From Streptomyces ipomoeae 91-03 (GTDB taxonomy: Bacteria; Actinomycetota; Actinomycetes; Streptomycetales; Streptomycetaceae): a DNA stretch of 64,000 bases. Under the pieces are notes generated by a model, which had not been told where the DNA came from, made no database searches, and worked only from the letters and a program-made list of their open reading frames with translations. The translations under genes and the position numbers were made by a program. The DNA is taken from assembly GCF_000317595.1 (NCBI RefSeq), contig NZ_AEJC01000191.1, positions 19,708-83,707 of the forward strand. Direction: 5' to 3'. Below, piece by piece: positions 8,176-16,406 of this stretch (its first letter is position 1; every line of letters starts with the position of its first letter).

Positions 8176-9525
8176 GTGACCGAGACGACCCAGACGCAGA
8201 CGATTCCCCCGCCCCGGGGGCCCAAGCAGAGCACCCCGGAGTTCCGGTTCGCGATGGACGCGTGGCACGGACTGCGGCAGGACCTGTTCCACGACGCGTT
8301 CGCCTACCGACCGTTGCCGCCCATGAGGATGGACGGCCTGTTCACCAGCCGGCTGTCCGGCCGCCTCCGGGAGTACGTGGCCTGGGCTCCGCACGCGACC
8401 GTGGTGGCGGCCGGCCTGCTGTCGCTGGCCATCGCGACCTCCGCCGGCGAGCGGGGCAGCGAGTTGGGCGTGGTGGTGTGCGCCCTCCTGTCCCTCGGCC
8501 CGGTCATTCTGACGCTGGTCCGGCCCGTGGGAGCCTTCTGGGTGTCCATGGCGGCGACCCCGCTCACCGCGGCGTTCAGCGACATGTGGAGCGACTGGCC
8601 ATGGGCGCCCGGCAGCTTCGCGGCCCACCTCGTGGTCATGACGGTCGTGGCACTGCGCACCCGGCCCCGCATAGCCGCCTGGATGTGGGCGTTGACCTTG
8701 GCGTACGGAGTGCTCCTCGAAAGCCTCCTCGGAGCGGGGCACTACTCGTCGAACACGGGTTCGCTCCTGATGGTCTCCGCGATGGCCCTGCTGGCGGTGT
8801 CCGCCCTGAACATACGCCGCACGGCCCAACGTGAGGTGACCGCGCAGCAGACGGTGACCGCCCATGAGCGTTCCAAGCGCACCCTTCTCGAAGAGCGCAC
8901 GACGATCGCCCGCGAGCTGCACGACGTGGTCGCCCACCACATGTCGGTGGTCGCCATCCAGGCCGAGGCCGCGCCCTACCGCGTGGAGAACCCGCCGCCC
9001 GAGCTGGAGCAGGCCTTCGCCACGATCCGGGAGAACGCGGTGGCGGCGCTGACCGAGCTGCGCCGTGTCCTCGGGGTGGTCCGCGCCGAGGACTACGAGG
9101 CCCCGGAGGCCCCGCAGCCCACCCTCGCCGACCTCGACGGCCTGCTGGCCAATGTGCGGGACGCCGGCCTGACGGTGGAGAAGGCGGTCACGGGAGCGGT
9201 GCGCGAACTCCCGCAGGGCGTGGAGCTGTCGGCGTACCGCATAGTCCAGGAGGCCCTCAGCAACACCCTGAGGCACGCACCCGGCGCGACGGCCCGAGTG
9301 GAGATCGCCTACGTACTGGGCGGACTCGGCCTGCGCATAGTCAACGGCCCCTCTCCGGAGGTGACCATGGTGAAGTCCACGCACGGCGCCGGCCACGGCA
9401 TCACCGGGATGCGCGAGCGCGTCACGATGCTGAACGGCGAGATGACCACGGGCGAGACGGAAGAAGGGGGCTACGAGGTGACGGTGTTCCTGCCGGTGGC
9501 CACCGTGAGCGAGGGCGACGCATGA
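8176..9525 (+). CDS. NarL-type sensor histidine kinase (system 2)
   Basis: 449 aa. Membrane helices lie at roughly residues 60-215, then the HisKA_3 box with H249 in TIARELHDVVAHHMSV, and an HATPase domain with VQEALSNTLRHAPGA and GAGHGITGMRERV. It is a paralogue of the kinase at 5905 with the same architecture, which suggests an old duplication of the pair. GTG 8176 has no clear ribosome site (TACCGTTTTCCAT precedes it), so the start is uncertain or the message has a very short leader. The coupled regulator begins 4 nt before its stop. Confidence 0.92.
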   Translation: MTETTQTQTIPPPRGPKQSTPEFRFAMDAWHGLRQDLFHDAFAYRPLPPMRMDGLFTSRLSGRLREYVAWAPHATVVAAGLLSLAIATSAGERGSELGVVVCALLSLGPVILTLVRPVGAFWVSMAATPLTAAFSDMWSDWPWAPGSFAAHLVVMTVVALRTRPRIAAWMWALTLAYGVLLESLLGAGHYSSNTGSLLMVSAMALLAVSALNIRRTAQREVTAQQTVTAHERSKRTLLEERTTIARELHDVVAHHMSVVAIQAEAAPYRVENPPPELEQAFATIRENAVAALTELRRVLGVVRAEDYEAPEAPQPTLADLDGLLANVRDAGLTVEKAVTGAVRELPQGVELSAYRIVQEALSNTLRHAPGATARVEIAYVLGGLGLRIVNGPSPEVTMVKSTHGAGHGITGMRERVTMLNGEMTTGETEEGGYEVTVFLPVATVSEGDA

Positions 9526-10196
9526 CCGGCTCGACCATCCGGGTGCTGATCGCCGACGATCAGATGATGGTCCGCGAGGGCTTCTCGGTGCTGCTCGGCG
9601 CGATGCCGGACATCGAGGTGATCGGCGAGGCGGTGAACGGGCGGGACGCGGTCGACCGGGTCCGGGAGCTCTCGCCGGACGTGGTCCTGATGGACATTCG
9701 TATGCCGGAGCTGAACGGCATAGAGGCGACGAGGGAGATCGTGGCCGCGGACGGTGGAGCCAAGGTACTGGTCCTCACCACCTTCGACCTCGACGAGTAC
9801 GTGTACCAGGCGCTGCGCGCGGGGGCCTCCGGCTTCCTCCTCAAGGACGCCTCGGCCCGCCAACTGGCCGACGGCGTAAGGGTGGTGGCCGCCGGCGAGG
9901 CCCTGCTGGCTCCGTCCGTCACGAAGCGCCTGATCACCGAGTTCTCCAAGCTCGCCGAGAGCCCGAAGCCCTCGGCGGCGGCCCAGCTGGCCTACGGAGA
10001 ACTCACCGAACGCGAGACGGAGGTCCTGATCCTCATAGCCCAGGGCCTGTCCAACTCGGAGATAGCCGAACGCCTGGTCGTGGCCGAGTCCACGATCAAG
10101 ACCCACGTAAGCCGAATCCTGGTCAAGCTGGGCCTCCGCGACCGCACCCAGGCGGCAGTCTTCGCCTACGAGGCGAGACTGGTCACACCGGCGTGA
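9522..10196 (+). CDS. NarL/LuxR-type response regulator (system 2)
   Basis: 224 aa, the same length as the paralogue at 7356. D58 in VVLMDIRMPE is the phosphorylation site, and the C-terminal LuxR helix-turn-helix is LTEREtEVLILIAQGLSNSEIAERLVVAESTIKTHVSRIL. It is coupled by ATGA to kinase 2. Its last codons and stop lie in the first unit of a downstream tandem repeat, so the C-terminus (RLVTPA) may have been altered by repeat growth. Confidence 0.95.
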   Translation: MTGSTIRVLIADDQMMVREGFSVLLGAMPDIEVIGEAVNGRDAVDRVRELSPDVVLMDIRMPELNGIEATREIVAADGGAKVLVLTTFDLDEYVYQALRAGASGFLLKDASARQLADGVRVVAAGEALLAPSVTKRLITEFSKLAESPKPSAAAQLAYGELTERETEVLILIAQGLSNSEIAERLVVAESTIKTHVSRILVKLGLRDRTQAAVFAYEARLVTPA

Positions 10197-10345
10197 CAGG
10201 CCACACCGGCGTGACAGGTCACCGGGCGTGACAGGCCACACCGGCGTGACAGGCCACACCGGCGTGACAGGCCACCGGGCGTGACAGGCCACCGGAGGTG
10301 ACAGGCCACCGGGCGCGTCAGGCCACACCGGCCTGACAGGGCCGG
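10181..10345 (+). repeat. Tandem array of about 18-bp GTGACAGGCCAC units
   Basis: About nine imperfect units of the type CACACCGGCGTGACAGGC or CACCGGGCGTGACAGGC run from the last codons of the response regulator into the intergenic space. Unit lengths alternate near 15-18 bp. The regulator stop codon is the TGA within the first unit, and each later unit repeats it. Confidence 0.85.
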
Positions 10346-10507
10346 CCGCGCCGACGCGATGGCCGCCCAGTGCCACATGGGGGAGGCCCAGTGCCACACG
10401 GGGGAGGGGAGGGGGAGGGAGGGGGGAGGGGCCCCCGAAGGGCTTTGTCGAGGTCAGGCGCCGAGTTCCCCCTGTTCATCCGCCCGATCGCGGGTTAGCG
10501 TCCCCGC
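10346..10507. other. Rest of the intergenic region upstream of the P450
   Basis: With the repeat array, the gap between the regulator and the P450 is 311 bp. After the array come two CCCAGTGCCACA(T/C)GGGGGAGG repeats (about 10367-10408), a G-rich run (10403-10432) and GGGGCCCCCGAAGGGC. The C-rich stretch at 10466 leads to the P450 start. No clear -10/-35 pair was seen. Confidence 0.4.
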
Positions 10508-11728
10508 ATGGCAGCTGCATCCGACCTCGCGTTCGATCCGTGGAACCCCGACTTCGTGGCCGACCCGTACCCGGCGTATGCCGAGCTGCGGGCGGCGGGC
10601 CGGGTGCTGTACTTCGAGCCGACGAAGCAGTGGCTCGTGCCGCACCACGCGGATGTGTCGGCGCTGCTGCGGGACCGGCGGCTGGGCCGGACGTACCAGC
10701 ACAGGTTCACGCACGAGGACTTCGGCCGCAGCGCGCCCCCGGCGGAGCAGGAGCCGTTCCACACGCTGAACGACCACGGGATGCTGGACCTGGAGCCCCC
10801 GGACCACACCAGGATCCGGCGGCTGGTGTCGAAGGCGTTCACGCCGCGCACGGTGGAGCAGCTGAAGCCGTACGTGGACCAGTTGGCCGGCGAGCTGGTG
10901 GCGGGGCTGGTGGAGGCCGGCGGGGGTGATCTGCTGCGGGACGTGGCGGAGCCGCTTCCGGTGGCGGTGATCGCCGAGATGTTGGGCATCCCGGAGGCGG
11001 ACCGGGCGCCGTTGAGGCCCTGGTCGGCGGACATCTGCGGGATGTATGAGCTGAACCCGTCGGAGGAGACGGCGAAGAAGGCGGTGCGGGCGTCGGTGGA
11101 GTTCTCGGAGTACCTCCGGGAGCTGATCGCGCACCGCAGGGCGCAGCCGGGCGAGGACCTGATCTCGGGCCTGATCGCGGCCCACGACGAGGGTGATCGC
11201 CTCACCGAGCAGGAGATGATCTCGACCTGCGTCCTGTTGCTCAACGCGGGCCACGAGGCGACGGTGAACGCCACCGTGAACGGCTGGTGGGCGCTGTTCC
11301 GCAACCCCGACCAGCTCGCCGCCCTCCGCGCGGACCACTCCCTCGTACCGGCGGCCGTCGAGGAGCTGATGCGGTACGACACCCCGCTGCAGCTCTTCGA
11401 ACGCTGGGTGCTGGACGACATCGAGATCGACGGCACGACGGTTCCGAGGGGCGCGGAGATCGCGATGCTGTTCGGCTCGGCGAACCATGACCCGTCCGTG
11501 TTCACCAACCCCGAGAAACTGGACCTGACCCGCGAGGAGAACCCGCACATCTCCTTCAGCGCCGGCATCCACTACTGCATCGGCGCTCCCCTGGCCCGTA
11601 TCGAACTGGCGGCGTCCATGAGGGCCCTCCTGGAGAAGGCCCCGACCCTGACGCCGACGGCGGAGCCGAAGCGGAAGCCGGGGTTTGTGATCCGGGGGTT
11701 GGATGGCCTGAGCGTGGAGGTGCGGTGA
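10508..11728 (+). CDS. Cytochrome P450 (bacterial class I)
   Basis: 406 aa, no membrane anchor. The I-helix oxygen-binding motif is A247-GHEAT, the K-helix ExxR is E286-R289 (ELMR), and the heme-binding loop is SFSAGIHYCIGAPLA with thiolate C357. Only one departure from consensus stands out: the first residue of the heme loop phenylalanine motif is FSAG rather than FGxG. No ferredoxin or reductase gene is adjacent, so it must use redox partners from elsewhere. Substrate is unknown; by overall look it resembles CYP107-type enzymes, a weak assignment. ATG 10508 lacks a good ribosome site. Confidence 0.95.
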   Translation: MAAASDLAFDPWNPDFVADPYPAYAELRAAGRVLYFEPTKQWLVPHHADVSALLRDRRLGRTYQHRFTHEDFGRSAPPAEQEPFHTLNDHGMLDLEPPDHTRIRRLVSKAFTPRTVEQLKPYVDQLAGELVAGLVEAGGGDLLRDVAEPLPVAVIAEMLGIPEADRAPLRPWSADICGMYELNPSEETAKKAVRASVEFSEYLRELIAHRRAQPGEDLISGLIAAHDEGDRLTEQEMISTCVLLLNAGHEATVNATVNGWWALFRNPDQLAALRADHSLVPAAVEELMRYDTPLQLFERWVLDDIEIDGTTVPRGAEIAMLFGSANHDPSVFTNPEKLDLTREENPHISFSAGIHYCIGAPLARIELAASMRALLEKAPTLTPTAEPKRKPGFVIRGLDGLSVEVR

Positions 11729-11816
11729 TCACACGTTCGGATGAACGTGTGGAGGGGACCGATCGGTGGTCGAGGGCGGCTCGGCAAGCTGGTGCCTGCC
11801 TGCGAAGGGAGGCACC

Positions 11817-12413
11817 ATGACGGTTATGGCGCAGCACACGTCTCAGATGTCCGTGGAGGAGTTCGAGGAACTCGCCGCGCATGTGGCCAAGAAGTTCGAC
11901 GCCGTCAGGTTGGAGTTCATCAACGGACGGGTCGGGATCAAGGGCATGACGGACGGCAACCACAGCGAGGTCATCAGGTGGCTGCAGGAGAGCTTCCTCA
12001 TGGCCGGCACGGGGCTGTGGCTGTATGGGGGCGGAGAGCTGGGACTGCGGATCGAGAAGTACCGCAAGGGGCGGGCGCTTCCCGATGCCGTGCTCGCGCC
12101 CCGGGGAACGTTCGCGGGGAAGGGGGACTGGGCCGAAACCGCCGGAGTGGTGATGACGGTCGAGGTCACCTCGTACGACGCGGACACCCACCGTCGTGAT
12201 CGAGAGGAGAAGCCCGCTGGCTACGCCGACTCCGGGATTCCCTACTACTTGCTGATCGACCGGGACGACCACTCGGTCACACTCTTCAGCGATCCGGATC
12301 CCGGCGGCGGATACCGCAGCGCGGTCAGGAAGGCGTTCGGCGCGAAGCTCTCCCTGCCCGATCCCCTCGGCATCGAACTCGACACCGAGGAACTCAAGCA
12401 GTACGTCGACTGA
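11817..12413 (+). CDS. Uma2 family (DUF820) putative nuclease
   Basis: 198 aa. The Uma2/DUF820 fold belongs to the PD-(D/E)xK nuclease superfamily. Landmarks are LEFINGRVGIKG near the N-terminus, ALPDAVLAP (the catalytic-type Asp), VVMTVEVTSYDADTHRRDREEKPAGYADSGIPYYLLID (the ExT/K region) and a C-terminal strand. GAAGGGAGGC 5 nt before ATG 11817 fixes the start. It lies alone, downstream of the P450 by 88 bp. These genes are abundant in Streptomyces and often mobile; a cellular function is not established. Confidence 0.88.
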   Translation: MTVMAQHTSQMSVEEFEELAAHVAKKFDAVRLEFINGRVGIKGMTDGNHSEVIRWLQESFLMAGTGLWLYGGGELGLRIEKYRKGRALPDAVLAPRGTFAGKGDWAETAGVVMTVEVTSYDADTHRRDREEKPAGYADSGIPYYLLIDRDDHSVTLFSDPDPGGGYRSAVRKAFGAKLSLPDPLGIELDTEELKQYVD

Positions 12414-12867
12414 CCGTTTGCCGTGGCACCGCTGCCCCCGGGCCCAGTTTCCAGGGCAGCGGCACGCCGGTCGCCCCCGCGCGACAGAACCCCAGAACCC
12501 GGCGCTCAAGCTCAAGCGTGCTCATGCCTCGTTGACGTCCCCAGATCGGCGCCCCGACCCGTCGCCGTCGACCCACCGCCCACGTCAGCAGAAGGCAGGC
12601 GACGGCCGGAACGGCGGCTCCGGCGGCGATGACCAGGGGGAGTTCGGTGACGAGGACGGTGTAATCCGTGCCCTCGCCCTCGAAGCCGCCGCCCATATGG
12701 CGCCGCGTACGGGGCGAGGAACTCCACACGAGGGTGGCCGTCAACGCCCCCACCGCCGACAACGCGCACCCGCCGCACGCCAACGCGCTCCGCCGACCCC
12801 CCTGCCCCCGCTCGTCCGGTCGCTCCACGAACGCAAGGACGCGCCCCGTTCCGCCGTGGTTCTCCAC
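12394..12867 (-). CDS. Small hypothetical membrane protein
   Basis: 157 aa from GTG 12867. Two hydrophobic segments are visible: CALSAVGALTATLVW and LPLVIAAGAAVPAVACLLLTWAV, with a Gly/Glu-rich loop between. No family was recognised. Its 3' end overlaps the convergent Uma2 gene by 20 bp and runs through an inverted repeat at 12429-12462, so the last 25 residues may not be authentic. Codon use in the central part is coding-like. Confidence 0.45.
   Translation of the reverse strand: MENHGGTGRVLAFVERPDERGQGGRRSALACGGCALSAVGALTATLVWSSSPRTRRHMGGGFEGEGTDYTVLVTELPLVIAAGAAVPAVACLLLTWAVGRRRRVGAPIWGRQRGMSTLELERRVLGFCRAGATGVPLPWKLGPGAAVPRQTVSRRTA
12429..12462. terminator. Inverted repeat, candidate terminator after the Uma2 gene
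   Basis: CCGCTGCCC at 12429-12437 pairs perfectly with GGGCAGCGG at 12454-12462 across a 16-nt loop, 15 nt after the Uma2 stop. There is no T-run. Such GC-rich stems without a U-tract are common between convergent Streptomyces genes. Confidence 0.5.
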
Positions 12868-12905
12868 GGGGAGGGGGCGCGCCCCTGATCACCGGACCAG
12901 TGGAT

Positions 12906-12969
12906 CACTCAGCCACTCGACCACTCAGCCACTCGACCACTCAGCCACTCGACCACTCAGCCACTCGAC
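12906..12969. repeat. Four exact copies of a 16-bp tandem repeat
   Basis: Unit CACTCAGCCACTCGAC, four identical consecutive copies, in the gap between the small membrane protein and the ABC permease gene (both on the minus strand). It lies just past the permease stop. A variable-number tandem repeat is likely. Confidence 0.95.
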
Positions 12970-13007
12970 CATCGAACCGAACCACTCGGCCCTCCGCCCA
13001 CGTCCGC

Positions 13008-14645
13008 TCATGTCGAGAGGTCCCGCCTCCGCAACCCCGCCAACCCCCCGGCCACCAGTACCACCGCGAGCCCGGTCAGTGTCAGTACCGGTCCCCACTC
13101 CATCTCCCCACCCGGCAGCTTCGGCAGATGCCCGAAGGGGGAGACGTCGAGGAGAGCCTGCGGAGCATTCAGCGCGGGGCCGATCCAGCCGATCAGGAGT
13201 ACGGCTCCGGCGAGGCCCCAGGTCGCGACCGCCGCCCGGGGTGCGAGCCCGTACAGCAGTACGGCGATCCCGCCGATCACCCACACCCCGGCGACCTGCA
13301 CCAGGCAGGCACCCAGGATCGGGCCGAACTCCTTGCCGTAGCCGGCGGTGAAGCCGAGGCCGGCGAGGAGCATGATCCAGACGGTGCCGCCGAAGGCGAC
13401 GGCCAGGTGGCCGGCGGCCCAGCGCAGGCGGCCGACCGCGCTCGCGAGGACGGGTTCGGCGCGGCCGGAGGTCTCCTCGCCATGCAGGCGGAGCACGGCG
13501 CCGACGATGTACAACGCGGCGATCAGGCCCATCATGCCGATCATCGAGGCGAGGAACGCGTTGGTCAGTCCGGCCTGGCCGCCCATGCGTTCGAATATCT
13601 GGCGGGCGTTCTCGTTGTCGCCGACGAGGTCGGCCGCGCCCTCGGTCAGCCCGCCGTAGACGAGACCGGTGAGGAAGAAGCCGATGCTCCAGCCCAGTAC
13701 GCTGCCCCGCTGCAACCGCCAGGCCAGCGCACCCGCCGTGGTCAGCCGACCGGACGCCGGGCCCGGCCGGGTCGGCAGGAAGCTCATCCCGACATCGCGG
13801 CGCCCGGCGAGCCCGTACGCCACCGCGCCCTGCGCCGGCGTCGCCGCCACGAACAGCAGCAGCACCCACCACCGTTCATCCGCGAACGAACGCTCGTTCG
13901 CCAGCCATCCCAGCGGCGACAGCCACGTCAAAAAAGACGAACCGTCGTTCTCGGAGGCGTCACCGGCCGCCCGCAGCACGAACGCCGCGCCCAGCACACC
14001 CGCCGTGAGCCCCCGCGCCAGCCGCGCGCTCTCCGTCAGCTGGGCGACGACGGCCGCCATCGTCGCGAACACCATCCCGACGCCCGCGATGCCCAGCCCG
14101 AACGCCAGTGCGCTCGCCGCCCCGTACTGCGCCAGCCCGGCCGCGACCAGCAGCGCGAGCACACCGTTCGCGACGGCCGCCGTGAGCAGGGCGGCGGTCA
14201 GCGAGGCCCGGCGTCCCACCATCCCGCTCGCCACCATCTCCTGACGGCCGCTCTCCTCCTCGTCCCGCGTATGCCGGATGACCACGAGCAGGCTCATCAC
14301 GGCGGCCAGCGCACCGGCGTACACGCCCACGCGCCACGCCGTCAGCGCGCCGAGGGAGTCGTCGAAGACAGGGCCGATCAGGGCGCGCAGCGAAGAGTTC
14401 GTGCTCATCTGCCGCATCAGGTCGGCGCGTTCGGCGGCGGTGCCGTACAGGCCCTTCAAGCTGTTCGGCATGGACAGGACCATCAGGCCGATCACCGCGA
14501 CCCAGACCGGGACCATGACCCGGTCCCGACGCAAGGCGAACCTCAACAGGATCCCCGTACCGGCCAGTTGAGGGCTGCGCCCGCCGGATCGTGCGCCGAA
14601 CGAGCCGCCGCCCCTGGAGGCGGTGGTGGCGGTGGTGGCGCTCAT
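13008..14645 (-). CDS. ABC exporter permease (COG3559-like polyketide/antibiotic exporter type)
   Basis: 545 aa. After about 30 residues the [25 protein letters not shown] segment starts a protein of about 12 predicted helices, arranged as two similar halves. Known relatives are permeases of antibiotic exporters such as the tetronasin-resistance type; the substrate here is unknown. ATG 14645 overlaps the stop of the ATPase gene (ATGA), so the pair is coupled. The cluster lies divergent to a MarR/GbsR-type gene, which suggests that the exporter is repressed by it and induced by a drug or metabolite. Confidence 0.88.
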   Translation of the reverse strand: MSATTATTASRGGGSFGARSGGRSPQLAGTGILLRFALRRDRVMVPVWVAVIGLMVLSMPNSLKGLYGTAAERADLMRQMSTNSSLRALIGPVFDDSLGALTAWRVGVYAGALAAVMSLLVVIRHTRDEEESGRQEMVASGMVGRRASLTAALLTAAVANGVLALLVAAGLAQYGAASALAFGLGIAGVGMVFATMAAVVAQLTESARLARGLTAGVLGAAFVLRAAGDASENDGSSFLTWLSPLGWLANERSFADERWWVLLLFVAATPAQGAVAYGLAGRRDVGMSFLPTRPGPASGRLTTAGALAWRLQRGSVLGWSIGFFLTGLVYGGLTEGAADLVGDNENARQIFERMGGQAGLTNAFLASMIGMMGLIAALYIVGAVLRLHGEETSGRAEPVLASAVGRLRWAAGHLAVAFGGTVWIMLLAGLGFTAGYGKEFGPILGACLVQVAGVWVIGGIAVLLYGLAPRAAVATWGLAGAVLLIGWIGPALNAPQALLDVSPFGHLPKLPGGEMEWGPVLTLTGLAVVLVAGGLAGLRRRDLST

Positions 14646-15598
14646 CGCGCGCTCACCGCGCCCCGCGCACCCTCTGCGCCCTCCGTGCCGTCCGTCGGCC
14701 CTGCCGCGCCCCGTACGTCGTCCTGGTAGTGCCGCAGGAACAGCTCCTCCAGCGTCGGCGGGGTCGACGTCAGCGACCGTATGCCCGACTCGCTCAGCGA
14801 GCGCAGTACGGCGTCGAGTTTGTCGGTGTCGACCTGGAGTCGGACCCGGTTGCCCTGGACGTCGAGGTCGTGGACGCCGGGGAGACGGGTCAACCCGTTG
14901 GGCGGGGAGGCGAGTTCGGCGGAGACGCTGGTACGGGTCAGATGGCGCAGGTCGGTGAGGGAGCCGGTCTCGACGGTGACGCCCTTGCGGATGATGCTGA
15001 CCCGGTCGCAGAGTTCCTCGACCTCGCTGAGGATGTGCGAGGAGAGGAGGACCGTACGGCCCCGGTCCCGTTCCTCCCGTACGCACTGCTGGAAGACCTC
15101 TTCCATCAGCGGGTCCAGGCCGGAGGTCGGTTCGTCGAGGATCAGCAGGTCGACGTCGGAGGCGAAGGCGGCGACGAGGGCGACCTTCTGCCGGTTGCCC
15201 TTCGAGTACGTGCGCCCCTTCTTCGTGGGGTCCAGCTCGAACCGCTCGACGAGGTCGGCCCGGCGCCGCGCGTCCAGCCCTCCGCGCAGCCGCCCGTACA
15301 GGTCGATGACCTCGCCGCCGGCGAGGTTCCGCCACAGGGTCACATCACCCGGGACGTACGCGATCCGGCGGTGCACCTCCACCGCGTCCGCCCATGGGTC
15401 GCGGCCGAGCACCTGCGCGGCGCCCGAGTCGGCGCGCAGCAGGCCGAGCAGAACGCGGATGGTGGTGGACTTTCCGGCTCCGTTGGGGCCGAGGAAGCCG
15501 TGGACCTCGCCGGTCTCGACGGTCAGGTCGAGCCCGTCCAGCGCGTGGGTCCGTCCGAAGGACTTGTGAAGTCCCGAGACGGTTATGGCCTTCGTCAT
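14642..15598 (-). CDS. ABC transporter ATP-binding protein
   Basis: 318 aa. Walker A is GPNGAGKST, the signature is [15 protein letters not shown] (a degenerate LSGGQ, as is common in drug-exporter ATPases), Walker B is [13 protein letters not shown], and the H-loop is [10 protein letters not shown]. The C-terminal 90 residues form the usual DrrA-type extension. It starts at ATG 15598 beside a palindromic operator and couples to the permease. It energises export of an unknown lipophilic compound. Confidence 0.94.
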   Translation of the reverse strand: MTKAITVSGLHKSFGRTHALDGLDLTVETGEVHGFLGPNGAGKSTTIRVLLGLLRADSGAAQVLGRDPWADAVEVHRRIAYVPGDVTLWRNLAGGEVIDLYGRLRGGLDARRRADLVERFELDPTKKGRTYSKGNRQKVALVAAFASDVDLLILDEPTSGLDPLMEEVFQQCVREERDRGRTVLLSSHILSEVEELCDRVSIIRKGVTVETGSLTDLRHLTRTSVSAELASPPNGLTRLPGVHDLDVQGNRVRLQVDTDKLDAVLRSLSESGIRSLTSTPPTLEELFLRHYQDDVRGAAGPTDGTEGAEGARGAVSAR

Positions 15599-15612
15599 GC
15601 TTCAGAACGTAC

Positions 15613-15636
15613 ACTTCTTTCAGAAATTTGTGAAGT
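15613..15636. promoter_or_regulatory. Palindromic operator between the ABC exporter and MarR-type gene
   Basis: TTCAGAAATTTGTGAA at 15619-15634 is a 16-bp palindrome with only one mismatched symmetric pair. It is AT-rich in otherwise GC-rich DNA and lies 21 nt upstream of the ATPase start. TATAAA follows at 15647-15652 on the regulator side. Its position fits an autoregulatory operator controlling both directions. Confidence 0.7.
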
Positions 15637-15701
15637 TAAGGAAACGTATAAAAGCGCCGTAGACTGAGCGGTGGTGTCTGACCAGGGGAGATGATCCAGG
15701 G

Positions 15702-16232
15702 ATGACGGAATCGAAGGCCGAGGCGAGGACGGCCGGGCGGGACGCCGAATCCTCCGGCCGGGACCCGGAGTCGGTCTCGCGCTTCGTCGAGCACTTCGCG
15801 GCGCAGTTGGTCGAGGCCGGGGTGCCGCGGATGCCGGCCCGGGTCTTCGCCGCGCTCCTGGCCTCCGACACCGGCGCGCTGACCTCCGTGGAGCTGGGCG
15901 AACAGCTCCAGATCAGCCCCGCGGCCGTCTCCGGCGCGGTCCGCTATCTCGCCCAGGTCCACCTGGTCTCCCGCGAGCGCGAGCCCGGCTCCCGGCGCGA
16001 GCGCTACCGCGTCCACAGCGAGCAGTGGTACGAGGCCATCACCAACCGCGAGGCCCTCATCAAGCGCTGGGAGGACGCCCTGCGCGAGGGCGTCACCAGC
16101 CTCGGCGCCGACACCCCGGCGGGCCGCCGCCTCGCCGAGACCCTCGCCTTCTTCGAGTTCGTCGAGGGAGAGGTCGAGGCGATGATGGGGCGTTGGCGTG
16201 AGCACCGGGACAGGGTGTTCGGCCGGGGCTGA
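15702..16232 (+). CDS. MarR/GbsR family transcriptional regulator
   Basis: 176 aa. An N-terminal helix (VSRFVEHFAAQLVEAGVPRMPARVFAALL) is followed by a winged helix-turn-helix (LTSVELGEQLQISPAAVSGAVRYLAQVHLVSREREPGSRRERYRV) and C-terminal helices that would form the dimer and ligand pocket. It is divergent from the ABC exporter with a shared 103-bp intergenic region carrying a palindrome, so it probably represses the exporter and itself. GGGGAG lies upstream of ATG 15702. A strong hairpin follows its stop. Confidence 0.9.
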   Translation: MTESKAEARTAGRDAESSGRDPESVSRFVEHFAAQLVEAGVPRMPARVFAALLASDTGALTSVELGEQLQISPAAVSGAVRYLAQVHLVSREREPGSRRERYRVHSEQWYEAITNREALIKRWEDALREGVTSLGADTPAGRRLAETLAFFEFVEGEVEAMMGRWREHRDRVFGRG

Positions 16233-16233
16233 C

Positions 16234-16280
16234 AACTCGCCTTGTACTAAAGGGAGGTGCCCTTCGGTACAAGACGAGTT
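16234..16280 (+). terminator. Strong stem-loop after the MarR-type gene
   Basis: Two stacked stems: AACTCG (16234-16239) with CGAGTT (16275-16280), and 16241-16254 with 16260-16273 (12 of 14 bases pair), with a 5-nt loop. It starts 2 nt after the TGA. There is no T-run, as is usual in Streptomyces terminators. Confidence 0.75.
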
Positions 16281-16330
16281 CGGGACAACTCCCGTCATGC
16301 ACTGGTGAGTTGGGGTATGAAGCTCATACG

Positions 16331-16406
16331 TTGAATGTCGCCTTCCGCCGCACCGGACCGTAATCCGTACGGTCCGCGCGTCGCGGCGGGGACGGGGGAC
16401 ATTCAA
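16331..16406 (+). promoter_or_regulatory. Nested leader hairpin reaching the start codon of the secreted nuclease
   Basis: Three properly nested perfect stems: TTGAATGTC (16331-16339) with GACATTCAA (16398-16406), CCGCCG (16345-16350) with CGGCGG (16384-16389), and CGGACCGTA (16354-16362) with TACGGTCCG (16368-16376). The right arm ends on the A of ATG 16406, and the G-rich ribosome site lies in the loop between the outer stems. It could gate translation or, as DNA, act as an operator. Confidence 0.7.

Noticed and set aside
10181..10345. Possible CRISPR array
   Set aside because: Units are contiguous tandem repeats without unique spacers and no cas gene is near.
12906..12969. Possible CRISPR array or attachment site
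   Set aside because: Only four identical contiguous 16-bp units, no spacers, integrase or tRNA.
12900..14729. 609-aa plus-strand open frame opposite the ABC permease
   Set aside because: Gln/Arg/His-rich antisense shadow without domains; the permease frame carries the membrane helices.
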